A stretch of DNA of 56,910 bases from an uncultured Clostridia bacterium. Its GTDB lineage: Bacteria > Bacillota > Clostridia > TANB77 > CAG-508. Each line of letters begins with the position of its first letter. Position 1 is the stretch's first letter. The translations under genes were made by a program, and so were the position numbers. The notes below the pieces were generated by a model. It ran no database searches and was not told the DNA's origin. It saw only the letters and a list, made by a program, of their open reading frames with translations. Below, in pieces: positions 17,435 to 25,349 of this stretch. Location of the stretch: assembly GCA_934167305.1 (NCBI GenBank), contig CAKPKQ010000006.1, positions 1 to 56,910 of the forward strand, read 5' to 3'.

Positions 17435-17524
17435 TTATTCTTTGTTTGTGCTTTGGTTTTCATCATTATTACTGCTTAAAAGCAATAATATAATTAATCG
17501 CCAAATCAGTTCATAGGATGTCAT
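17435..17524 (-). CDS. Candidate type I toxin, 29-residue membrane peptide
   Basis: The frame encodes MTSYELIWRLIILLLLSS followed by a short polar tail (NNDENQSTNKE). The MTxYExL-like start and single short hydrophobic helix resemble the holin-like toxin peptides TxpA and BsrG of Bacillus, but it is shorter. AAGGGAGGTG lies 11 bases before the ATG. The 5' leader begins with TCCTTACATAAGGA, a perfect 6-bp hairpin, then a CCCT/AGGG hairpin that partly covers the ribosome site. Both features are common on type I toxin mRNAs. Promoter and terminator are present. Function is inferred. Confidence 0.65.
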   Translation of the reverse strand: MTSYELIWRLIILLLLSSNNDENQSTNKE

Positions 17525-17575
17525 ATAAAACTGCACCTCCCTTCTTCAGGGAATTATCCTTATGTAAGGACTTTT

Positions 17576-17605
17576 TTATTATACTTTAATTCCAAATTTT
17601 CCGCA
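17576..17605 (-). promoter_or_regulatory. Promoter of toxin gene B
   Basis: Minus-strand TTGCGG and TATAAT are separated by 17 bases, about 50 bases before the toxin start codon. Transcription would begin at about the TCCTTACATAAGGA 5' hairpin. Confidence 0.65.
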
Positions 17606-17671
17606 ATATGTTTTCCATAAATTGTAAAATCTTTTTATTATCAATTTTGTTTATTATTTTTTGAACAAAGC

Positions 17672-18535
17672 TTACGCTTCGCGTTTCCAATAGAATAAAT
17701 ACTGCTGTGCTAATCCTGCTAAATCACCATATTTTTCTGTTGCTAGTTTTTCAATTTGATCTCTTTTTAACTTGGTTTCGTCTGGTAATTTAAAATATAG
17801 CTCATTCATAACTCTTCTTACCCATACATCTACTGGAAATACATTTAAACATTTTAATGTTGAAAATAGCATAATACAATCTGCTACTTTTGGTCCAACT
17901 CCTGGTAATGTTAATAAAGTCTCTTTTATTTTTTTGCTATCTTTTTCTTGTTCTAATTTTTCTAAATCTATTTGCTTTGATACAACTAGTTTTGTTGTAT
18001 CATATATTCTTTTATCTCTAAACCCTAATCCTAATGCTCTTAGGTCTTCTATACTTGCTTTTGACAATTGTTCTGGTGTTGGAAATGTATAATATTCATT
18101 TCCTTTCCATTCAATTTTATTTCCATATTTTTTGGCCATTCTTTCTATTATGCCTTTTATTCTTGGAATATTATTGTTAGCTGATATTATAAAAGATATA
18201 GTCGTTTCCCACAAATCTTGATTTAGTAACCTTATTCCGCTTCCATAGTCAATACTATTTTTTAGTGGCTCATCTATTTTAGATAGTTTATTTTTTATGT
18301 CGTCATAATCTCTATCCAAATCAAAATATTTTGTTACTATTTCTTTTATATCTCCATCACAAATACCATCAAATATAATTTGATGGTTTTGTTCTTTTAC
18401 ATTTAATACATTATTTTTGAAAACTCCTGTATAACTTCCATCTAGCTCTTCATTCCATCTAAAGCATTGTCCACATTCAAATATGTGCTTCAACACAAAG
18501 CTTCCGTTGTTTTCTATTTTGTATTGTTGTTCCAT
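17672..18535 (-). CDS. 8-oxoguanine DNA glycosylase (OGG1-type) / DNA-(apurinic) lyase
   Basis: Excises 8-oxoguanine opposite cytosine and cleaves the abasic site. An N-terminal OGG-type domain (FECGQCFRWNEELDGSYTG, about residues 15-40) precedes the helix-hairpin-helix GPD domain. The HhH shows TLPGVGPKVADCI with the catalytic lysine, and the GPD aspartate lies in FPVDVWVRRV. The length of 287 residues matches clostridial OGG proteins. It stands alone on the minus strand between toxin locus B and palindromic element copy 2. AGGAG precedes the ATG. Confidence 0.9.
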   Translation of the reverse strand: MEQQYKIENNGSFVLKHIFECGQCFRWNEELDGSYTGVFKNNVLNVKEQNHQIIFDGICDGDIKEIVTKYFDLDRDYDDIKNKLSKIDEPLKNSIDYGSGIRLLNQDLWETTISFIISANNNIPRIKGIIERMAKKYGNKIEWKGNEYYTFPTPEQLSKASIEDLRALGLGFRDKRIYDTTKLVVSKQIDLEKLEQEKDSKKIKETLLTLPGVGPKVADCIMLFSTLKCLNVFPVDVWVRRVMNELYFKLPDETKLKRDQIEKLATEKYGDLAGLAQQYLFYWKREA

Positions 18536-18572
18536 TTATGTCTCCTTTTGAATATCTTTTTTACACTGCTAC

Positions 18573-18727
18573 TGATAATATAATGTTTTTCGCAGTGACG
18601 GCTGTGGGGACCAGCAAGCTAGAAGATGTTACTAAATTTTTTCAAATCATTATTAATGTTTGCAAAAAATTGTTGTTACATCTTCTTGCGTAGCAGGGAT
18701 GGAACAGAGAAAAACATTATATTATCA
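18573..18727. repeat. Palindromic element, copy 2 (complete, 155 bp)
   Basis: The outer arms at 18573-18591 and 18709-18727 are perfect 19-base inverted repeats. Inside, GCTGTGGGGACCAGC pairs roughly with GCAGGGATGGAACAG. GCAAG-CTA-GAAGATGT (18614-18629) pairs with ACATCTTCTTGC (18678-18689), and TTTTTTCAAA pairs with TTTGCAAAAAA. The whole element folds into one long interrupted hairpin. It lies between the OGG gene and the 3' end of the histidine kinase gene. It encodes nothing recognisable. Confidence 0.85.
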
Positions 18728-18743
18728 TGTAAGTCCTAAAAAA

Positions 18744-20231
18744 CTATTTAGTAGAGATATCAAAATAAAATTCTACCCCATTAGAAAGATTTTGCACTCC
18801 ATATTCATTTTGATAATTATTTTGTATAGCTTTTACTATTGATAATCCTATTCCACTTCCGCTATTTTCACGATTACGTGAATCATCTACTTTGTAGAAT
18901 CTTCCCCATACTCTTGTTAAATCTTCTTCTGGTATCTTATCTCCTGTATTAAATACACTAACTCTAATTTTGTTATTTATATTTTGTATTGTTATTTTTA
19001 TCTGTTTCTCACCATTTACTTCTTTTGCGTGTTTTATTGCATTTGTAAAATAATTAGTCATTACTTGCTCTATATAAAAATCATCAGCATATGCATATAT
19101 AGGTCCACTTTCATCAAATACTACCTGTATTTGATTTTCTTCTAACATTACATTGCACTTTCTAATAACCTCATTTATCAGTTCCACAATATCAAATTCT
19201 TCATCTGTAAATTCACGTTTTCCATATTCAAGTTTCATTAACTCCAATAATTGCTTTACCAATATATCCATTTTATTAGATTCATCTAGTATTACTTCAG
19301 CATAAAATCTTCTAGACTCATCATCAGTATTTACATTTTCAATTAACCCCTCTGCATAACCTTGAATTAGTGCTATTGGAGTTTTTAATTCATGTGATAC
19401 ATCTGATATAAACTGTTTTCTCATTTCATCTATTTTAGACTTTTCCTCAATGTCCTTTTCAAGTTCACTATTTGTTTCTCTTAATTGTTTTATTGTCGCT
19501 TCAAGTTTATCAGACATGGTATTTATATTCTTACCAAGTTCATTTATCTCATCATCAGAATCATTTATTCTATATTTTTGCTCAAAATCCAGTTTAGCCA
19601 TTTTTTTAGTAATATCATTTAATTGTAAAATAGGTTTTGTAAATCTTTTAGCTATTAAGGACGCAATAAATGCCGATATTATCACAGTAGCAATTCCAAT
19701 AACAATAAGTGTATTATTTGAAATTCTAACACTTTCTTCTATTGGGGCAATTGGTATTCTTATATATAAAATATAGCCATTGTCTAGTTTACCAGATAAT
19801 AAAATATAATTTAAACTGTTACTTGTATCATCTATTTTTCTTATAGTCATTTTTTCATCACTATAAAGTAAGTTTTTTCTTTCCTCCAAATGTGTTTTAT
19901 ATTTTTCTTGTGCTGTTTCAATACTTGACAAAAAATCTTTATTAGTTGAAAAAAGTATTAAATCAGTATCTGCTTGAATTAAAATATCAAAATTGTTTCT
20001 AAACGCTACTTTTTTTAATTCTGTTTCTAAGTTAATTGCCAAATCAGGATCATTATAATAATTATTTATTTTACTATATACTTCCTTAATAGTATTTGTC
20101 TTATTATAAATATAAAAATTCTCTAATACCAAGCTATTTATTGCTATTAAACATATTACTAAAAGAATAGTAACCACACAAAGAATTAAGAATAGTTTTA
20201 CTCTTACAGATTTTAATTTTTCTCTAATCAT
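18744..20231 (-). CDS. Two-component sensor histidine kinase
   Basis: A membrane kinase of 495 residues. An N-terminal hydrophobic helix (LFLILCVVTILLVICLIAIN) is followed by an extracytoplasmic sensor region to about residue 165 and a second helix (LIVIGIATVIISAFIASLIA). A HAMP linker, a HisKA domain with the phosphoacceptor in FISDVSHELKTPIALIQGY, and a HATPase domain with FTNAIKHA, NTGDKI and SGSGIGLSIVKA follow. Its start codon overlaps the stop codon of the response regulator gene (TAATG). The sensed signal is unknown. Confidence 0.93.
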   Translation of the reverse strand: MIREKLKSVRVKLFLILCVVTILLVICLIAINSLVLENFYIYNKTNTIKEVYSKINNYYNDPDLAINLETELKKVAFRNNFDILIQADTDLILFSTNKDFLSSIETAQEKYKTHLEERKNLLYSDEKMTIRKIDDTSNSLNYILLSGKLDNGYILYIRIPIAPIEESVRISNNTLIVIGIATVIISAFIASLIAKRFTKPILQLNDITKKMAKLDFEQKYRINDSDDEINELGKNINTMSDKLEATIKQLRETNSELEKDIEEKSKIDEMRKQFISDVSHELKTPIALIQGYAEGLIENVNTDDESRRFYAEVILDESNKMDILVKQLLELMKLEYGKREFTDEEFDIVELINEVIRKCNVMLEENQIQVVFDESGPIYAYADDFYIEQVMTNYFTNAIKHAKEVNGEKQIKITIQNINNKIRVSVFNTGDKIPEEDLTRVWGRFYKVDDSRNRENSGSGIGLSIVKAIQNNYQNEYGVQNLSNGVEFYFDISTK

Positions 20232-20923
20232 TATTTTGCTCCATTTGGTTTAATTTCAAATTTGTACCCAACGCCTCTCATCGTTTCAATGTATTTTCCT
20301 TTTTTACCTAATTTGTGTCTTATTTTCTTAATATGACTATCTATTGTCCTTGAATCACCATAATAGTCATAATTCCAAACATTGTTTAATATTTTATCTC
20401 TAGATAAAGCTATTCCCTCGTTATCTACTAAGTATTTTAATAACTCATACTCACGTAAACTCATTTCTATTTGTTTTCCATCTACTTTAACGGTTCTTCC
20501 TTCTGGGTCAATTACAATGCCATCATAATCTTTTACTTCAGTTTTATCACCCATAGTTCTTTTTAATATAGCTTCAACTCTTGCTACTAATATTTTAGGA
20601 CTGAATGGTTTTGATATATATTCATCAACTCCAAGTTCAAACCCAAATAATTCGTCTTGTTCTTCACCTCTTGCTGTTAACATTATAATAGGTACTCTTG
20701 AAGTTTGTCTTATTTGTCTAAGTACAGACCATCCATCAAGCTTTGGCATCATTACATCTAGTAATATAAGGTTAATGTGATTTTTGTTTTCTTCATATAT
20801 CTGAAGTGCTTCTTCTCCATCTCCTGCTTCTAATATACTATAACCTTTTTGTGCCAAAAAGTCTTTTATTAATTTTCTCATTCTTGATTCGTCATCTACT
20901 ACTAAAACGGTAATATTGTTCAT
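20231..20923 (-). CDS. OmpR/PhoB-family response regulator
   Basis: An N-terminal receiver domain has the acidic pair VVDDES, the phosphoacceptor aspartate in LILLDVMMPKLDG (about residue 54) and the conserved lysine in YISKPFSP. A C-terminal winged helix (SLREYELLKYLVDNEG, DSRTIDSHIKKIRHKLG, TMRGVGYKFE) binds DNA. The length of 230 residues is standard. It is the first gene of the pair with the kinase. AGGAGG precedes the ATG, and a possible promoter (TAGACA, 18 bases, TATAAT) lies just upstream. Confidence 0.95.
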   Translation of the reverse strand: MNNITVLVVDDESRMRKLIKDFLAQKGYSILEAGDGEEALQIYEENKNHINLILLDVMMPKLDGWSVLRQIRQTSRVPIIMLTARGEEQDELFGFELGVDEYISKPFSPKILVARVEAILKRTMGDKTEVKDYDGIVIDPEGRTVKVDGKQIEMSLREYELLKYLVDNEGIALSRDKILNNVWNYDYYGDSRTIDSHIKKIRHKLGKKGKYIETMRGVGYKFEIKPNGAK

Positions 20924-21008
20924 GTATTTTTCCTCCTAAATATTACATAACTATTATACATTATACAAAGGTTTTATGTCTAGATTGTGAACAAAAAAAG
21001 AAAAAATC

Positions 21009-21027
21009 GCCATTGAGGATCAATAGC
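21009..21027 (-). terminator. Terminator of splB
   Basis: On the minus strand GCTATTGA-TCC-TCAATGGC forms an interrupted stem followed by GATTTTTTC. It lies just beyond the splB stop codon. Confidence 0.65.
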
Positions 21028-21029
21028 AA

Positions 21030-22034
21030 TTAAACTATATATTTAATTTCGTTATACGGAAAGTACTTTCTCATTAAATTTCTCAAAAATATTTCCGCTT
21101 CTCGTCTTACATCTTTATTGTATGTGTATTTTCCCTTTCCTCTACCAGTCATTATTTCTTGATTGTATAAATTAGTTTGCTTCGGAAAAGCTTCTTGATT
21201 TATCATTCTATGAACATAGCTATATGTCATAAATATTATTTCAAAAAATACATCTTTTTTTACCTGTTCTGATAAATTTTCTGCCAAATATTGAATTAGT
21301 TCTGTATATTGCTTTTTCCAATCTTCTACCAGAATTACAGGTGCAATTAAAATTCCTAGCTTATATCCTGCATCTTTTAATTTATTTATTGCTTTTACCC
21401 TATTTTCTAATGGTGATGTTCCTATTTCAATTGTTTTAATTATCTCTCTTGGATTTACGCTCATTCTTACTATTACCTTTCCATTGTGGGCTAATGGTAA
21501 AATTGGATCAACCATATCAAACTTAGTTGGAAATGTTAGTAAGCCTTTTGGATTATCTTTAAAATTTTCAATTGTCCATACTAAATTATTAGTAATAGTA
21601 TTTTCCAAAATCAAGTCACTATTGCTTCCTATTTCAAAGGTCAAATTTTTTTCTGATTCATTTGCAACTTTTATTATTTTATTTAGCATTTGTTCTCTAT
21701 TAACAAATAACCTTAAATATGCACATTTGTTATAATTACATACCAAGTAACAATATAAACACATTGCTATACAACCTGATGATGTATATGGAACTAAAAA
21801 ATCTGATGTTTTGTGATTCGGCACAAATTTATGTGTTTTTCTAATTCCAATTATTAAATTTTGCTTCATTTGTGGGAACTCACTATTTTGTTTTTTTCTC
21901 ATTTCTTCTATATTATTATGATTTTCTATTTCAATACACTGTATTCCTTTATTTCTATACCTTTGTAAAAGTTCTTTTCCAAGTTCATAGTTTTCACTTT
22001 CTTTCTCATAATAAACAGCTTTGGGCAAGAACAT
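21030..22034 (-). CDS. splB: Spore photoproduct lyase family radical SAM protein
   Basis: SplB uses S-adenosylmethionine radical chemistry to reverse the 5-thyminyl-dihydrothymine lesion formed in spore DNA by UV. The radical SAM cluster motif CIAMCLYC (CxxxCxxC), preceded by LVPYTSSG, is clear at about residues 88-95. The N-terminal PKAVYYEKESENYELGKELL and the C-terminal region are also family-like. The length of 334 residues is normal. The ATG at 22034 is chosen because AGAGGTGAT lies just upstream; the first in-frame ATG (22070) has no such site. The start region lies inside an 11-bp hairpin. The gene supports a spore-forming host. Confidence 0.9.
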   Translation of the reverse strand: MFLPKAVYYEKESENYELGKELLQRYRNKGIQCIEIENHNNIEEMRKKQNSEFPQMKQNLIIGIRKTHKFVPNHKTSDFLVPYTSSGCIAMCLYCYLVCNYNKCAYLRLFVNREQMLNKIIKVANESEKNLTFEIGSNSDLILENTITNNLVWTIENFKDNPKGLLTFPTKFDMVDPILPLAHNGKVIVRMSVNPREIIKTIEIGTSPLENRVKAINKLKDAGYKLGILIAPVILVEDWKKQYTELIQYLAENLSEQVKKDVFFEIIFMTYSYVHRMINQEAFPKQTNLYNQEIMTGRGKGKYTYNKDVRREAEIFLRNLMRKYFPYNEIKYIV

Positions 22035-22067
22035 ATTTAAATCACCTCTAAATATATTCTTGCCCAA
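22021..22067 (-). promoter_or_regulatory. Hairpin enclosing the splB ribosome site and start codon
   Basis: TTGGGCAAGAA (22021-22031) and its complement (22057-22067) form an 11-bp stem. The 25-base loop holds AGAGGTGAT and the ATG. In the mRNA this would put the ribosome site in a closed loop, a plausible translational control element. Confidence 0.6.
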
Positions 22068-22088
22068 CATTTTTTTATTATTCAGTTT

Positions 22089-23213
22089 TTATTTTTCAAT
22101 ATACCCACTTGTTTTTTGCGTATACATTTCATCTGTCACAGATTTGTAAGTCTCACCTTTATAATCATCTGTGAATCCATTATATGCTTTATAAATTTCT
22201 CCAGTATCTGTGTTATAAACCCTTTCATAACCCAAAGTTGCATCACTTTGTTTTTGACTCATAATATCATATGTTGTTTGTCTATTTTCCCATGCTTGCA
22301 TATATGAATCAAATGCTGCTTGAATTGAAGCACTTAAAGCTAAAGCTTGTTTTGTTTGTGCATTTCCATCATCTATTGTCTTTTTTACATAAGCATCACT
22401 AAATTCTATTGAATTAGCTGATTGTAATAAAATATCTTTATAGTCTATAAACTCGTCTTTATTAGAAGTTATTGACATTATATCATACACCATATAGTAT
22501 AGCATATCTGTTCCACCTTGGTATTGATTTCCAAAATTTACTATAGATGCCATAAACATACCTTCACCTTGTTTATTGTTGTCTCCTGTAAATGTAGCTC
22601 TTAAAACTTTGCTATCTAATGCAACACTTTTCATAGATGCTTTAGAATCAGATTCTTCTAATTTTGTAAAGTTGCTGAATTTAGGGAAATTAAATGTACT
22701 CAATGTTGATTCAATTGAATTCATGTATGAACCTATTTCATCAAATTTCTTATAAAATCCTTCTGTTGTTGGTTTTTCTAAAACCACAGCATCTGCAAAT
22801 ACTTTGTATTGACTATTGTTTCCACTTAGCTTATAGTAATTTTGCCAAAAAGCTTTCCCTGCCGTACTTTTTAATAGTGGTTGCATTTTTAACATTAAAA
22901 ATATTTGGTTATTTATTTCATTTGGATCATACACTTTAATTGCATAATACATTCCTGTTCCACCAGTTTCAACTTTCCATCCTTGTGGTTTTTTCATTGA
23001 AAATTCTGATGTTGAATAATCTTCTAAAGTTAATTGACTTGCTGTATTAGCTACTATCTTAACATTATCTTGTCCTTTAACTGTTACTCCATTGTTGTCA
23101 TTATTGTTCTGATCTGTATTATTATTTCTGGTCATTAAATATCCTCCTCCAAATACCACTATAAAAACCACAATAATTGCTATTATCCAATTTCTTTTAT
23201 TTTTATCCTCCAT
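22089..23213 (-). CDS. Membrane-anchored protein of unknown function, 374 residues
   Basis: I do not recognise the family. A short basic start (MEDKNKRN) is followed by one hydrophobic helix (WIIAIIVVFIVVFGGGYLM), an Asn-rich linker, and a large domain presumably outside the membrane. No lipobox cysteine follows the helix, so it is anchored by the helix or released by signal peptidase. The domain begins LEDYSTSEFSMKKPQGWKVE, reminiscent of PsbP-like or lipoprotein-type folds, but this is weak. AAGGAGG lies before the ATG at 23213; an upstream in-frame ATG lacks a site. Confidence 0.8.
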   Translation of the reverse strand: MEDKNKRNWIIAIIVVFIVVFGGGYLMTRNNNTDQNNNDNNGVTVKGQDNVKIVANTASQLTLEDYSTSEFSMKKPQGWKVETGGTGMYYAIKVYDPNEINNQIFLMLKMQPLLKSTAGKAFWQNYYKLSGNNSQYKVFADAVVLEKPTTEGFYKKFDEIGSYMNSIESTLSTFNFPKFSNFTKLEESDSKASMKSVALDSKVLRATFTGDNNKQGEGMFMASIVNFGNQYQGGTDMLYYMVYDIMSITSNKDEFIDYKDILLQSANSIEFSDAYVKKTIDDGNAQTKQALALSASIQAAFDSYMQAWENRQTTYDIMSQKQSDATLGYERVYNTDTGEIYKAYNGFTDDYKGETYKSVTDEMYTQKTSGYIEK

Positions 23214-23320
23214 AGTTTCCTCCTTATAATGATTATTATACAATATAGTATTTACAAAAATCTAGTCTTTTTAGTCTTATATTTATATAGTATCATAACT
23301 TATATTATTATTTTACATTT

Positions 23321-23378
23321 CTTCCAAAATTTCCATGACTTCTTGGAAGTTGATTTTTTGCTAAAATTGTGCTAATAT
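23321..23378 (+). promoter_or_regulatory. Promoter and inverted repeat upstream of the double-HTH regulator
   Basis: TTGATT (23350-23355) and TAATAT (23373-23378) are 17 bases apart, 30 bases before the start codon. Abutting the -35 is the inverted repeat CTTCCAA (23321-23327) and TTGGAAG (23343-23349), which could be an operator for autoregulation. Confidence 0.55.
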
Positions 23379-23407
23379 TTATCAAGAAAATTTTTTGGAG
23401 GTTTGTT

Positions 23408-25138
23408 ATGACTTTTAATGAGCAACTAAATAAATATATGGAACAATTTGATTGTTCTTCTCAAGACCTTGTAACTGCATCTGGACTATCATCTTCTGTT
23501 ATCAGTCGTTATCGTAATGGTGATAGAACTCCAAATGTAAAAAGCAACCAACTAGAACAGTTAGCTATTGGTCTATATAAAATATGCTGTGATAAAAATA
23601 TAAAAGTAGAACAAAGTGAAATTTATAATACTTTAGCCAATTCTTTAAATGATATATTAATTAGTTCTGAACAATTGAGCAAAAATTTTAACGAAATAAT
23701 ATCGGCATTAAATATTAGTATGGCAGATTTAGCACGTTCCATAGGCTATGATGCATCATTCTTATCAAAAATTCGTGCTGGTAGCAGAAAGCCATCAAAA
23801 TCAAAAGATTTTGTTGAATCTGTATGCTCATTTGTATCGTCAAAATACAATTCTCAAAGCAATAAAGAGACTATAGCTTTACTTATAGGCTGTAATGTTG
23901 ATGACTTAAAAGAACAACCAGATTACCTTTCTCATTTGATAAATTGGCTTTCAAATAATACATCTATCGAAGAAAATTCTATTAGTAATTTCTTAAAAAA
24001 CTTAGATGAATTTGATTTAGGTCAATATATAAAAGCTATTCATTTTGACGAATTGAAAGTTCCATTTGTGCCTTTTTATAAATCTTCTTCGAAAAATTAT
24101 TATGGTATAGAGGAAATGAAAAAAGGAGAATTAGACTTTTTTAAAGCAACTGTCTTTTCAAAGTCAGAAGAACCTGTTTTTATGTGTAGTGATATGCCTA
24201 TGGAAGATATGGCAAAAGACGTAGATTTCGGTAAAAAGTGGATGTTTGCTATTGCAATGACATTGAAAAAAGGCTTACATTTAAATATTATTCACAATTT
24301 AGACAGGCCATTTAATGAAATGATGTTAGGATTAGAAAGCTGGGTTCCAATTTATATGACTGGACAAGTTTCACCATATTTTCTTAAAGGGACTCCAAAT
24401 TCTATATATTGTCACATTAATTATGTATCTGGTGCCGCAGCACTTACTGGTGAATGTATAAATGGATACCATAATAAAGGCAAATATTATTTAACAAGTT
24501 CCAAATCTGAAATTGCATATTACAATGAAAAATCAAAAAACTTACTTAGTAAAGCCACTCCTCTTATGGAAATCTATAGAGCAGAATCTAAAAATGCATT
24601 TTCTGTTTTCATGGCTTCAAGCCTAAAAATTAAAGGAGCTCGTAGAAGAATAGTATCTTCATTACCAATTCATACAATATCTGAAGACTTACTTTTAAAA
24701 ATATTGAAGCGTAACAATATTTCAGAAGATGATATAAAAAATATATTAGAATCTGTAAATAACCAAAAGAATTTTATAAAATCTGTATTAAAAGACGAAA
24801 TTTTTGAAGACGAAATAACAAATTTTTCAAAAGACGACTTCGAGAAATTTCCTCCAACTCTATCACTCGCAGACAGTTTTTATGATGGTAAAATATACTA
24901 CAATTATGAAGAATATATAGAACATTTAGACTTAACAAAAAAATATGAGAAGAAAATAAATAATTACAAACTAACAACCAACAATTATCAAACATTTAGA
25001 AACATACAAATACTATTCTGTGGAAAAGAATGGGTTATGATATCAAAAACCAGCAATCCATCTATACACTTTGTAATACATCATCCAAAACTAAAAGAAG
25101 CAATCGAAAACTTCATTCCCCCAATCATAGAAGATTAA
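23408..25138 (+). CDS. Large regulator with two XRE-type helix-turn-helix domains
   Basis: Two HTH domains are visible in the first 150 residues: SSQDLVTASGLSSSVISRYR with NGDRTP, and SMADLARSIGYDASFLSKIR with AGSRKP. The remaining 400 or so residues form a long region I do not recognise. It contains aromatic and charged segments such as MLGLESWVPIYMTGQVSPYF, and ends near the palindromic repeats. There are no membrane helices. GGAGG lies before the ATG at 23408; the longer frame from 23369 starts before the promoter -10. It is monocistronic. A ligand-sensing or effector domain is possible but unproved. Confidence 0.82.
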   Translation: MTFNEQLNKYMEQFDCSSQDLVTASGLSSSVISRYRNGDRTPNVKSNQLEQLAIGLYKICCDKNIKVEQSEIYNTLANSLNDILISSEQLSKNFNEIISALNISMADLARSIGYDASFLSKIRAGSRKPSKSKDFVESVCSFVSSKYNSQSNKETIALLIGCNVDDLKEQPDYLSHLINWLSNNTSIEENSISNFLKNLDEFDLGQYIKAIHFDELKVPFVPFYKSSSKNYYGIEEMKKGELDFFKATVFSKSEEPVFMCSDMPMEDMAKDVDFGKKWMFAIAMTLKKGLHLNIIHNLDRPFNEMMLGLESWVPIYMTGQVSPYFLKGTPNSIYCHINYVSGAAALTGECINGYHNKGKYYLTSSKSEIAYYNEKSKNLLSKATPLMEIYRAESKNAFSVFMASSLKIKGARRRIVSSLPIHTISEDLLLKILKRNNISEDDIKNILESVNNQKNFIKSVLKDEIFEDEITNFSKDDFEKFPPTLSLADSFYDGKIYYNYEEYIEHLDLTKKYEKKINNYKLTTNNYQTFRNIQILFCGKEWVMISKTSNPSIHFVIHHPKLKEAIENFIPPIIED

Positions 25139-25200
25139 TGTCAGTTCGGGGACGTTTCTTTAACTGACATTTTTGTCAGTCGGGGGACACATCTTCTTTA
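25139..25200. repeat. GGGGACG palindromic repeats, cluster 1
   Basis: A unit TGTCAGTT-CGGGGACGTTTCTT-AACTGACA (25139-25169) is followed by a partial unit TGTCAGTCGGGGGACAC. The first base follows the stop codon of the double-HTH gene directly. Confidence 0.8.
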
Positions 25201-25224
25201 ACATATTAATAAATTTTAAAAAAA

Positions 25225-25272
25225 TAGCAATTTATAGAGTAAATTCACCTTAATCAATTCTATAAATTGCTA
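25225..25272. terminator. Bidirectional terminator between the double-HTH gene and trmB
   Basis: TAGCAATTTATAGA (25225-25238) and its exact complement (25259-25272) form a 14-bp stem with A-rich sequence to the left and T-rich sequence to the right. It can serve both convergent genes. Confidence 0.82.
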
Positions 25273-25282
25273 ATTTTTATAT

Positions 25283-25349
25283 ATGACATTTTAAGATCTG
25301 TCCCTTAGCTGACATTTGTGTCAGTTAAAGAAACGTCCCTCAACTGACA
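25283..25349. repeat. GGGGACG-type palindromic repeats, cluster 2
   Basis: Two units lie side by side. One is TGTCAGTT-AAAGAAACGTCCCTC-AACTGACA (25319-25349), and the other is a diverged unit with TGACATTTTAAGATCTGTCCC (25284-25314). They overlap the 3' end of trmB and provide its last 14 codons and stop codon. Confidence 0.8.

Noticed and set aside
17281..17466. A 61-residue minus-strand reading frame across toxin locus B
   Set aside because: It starts inside the real toxin gene in another frame and runs through two terminators. Its last 12 codons are the remnant start region opposite the small RNA, which is more simply read as a duplicated toxin fragment.
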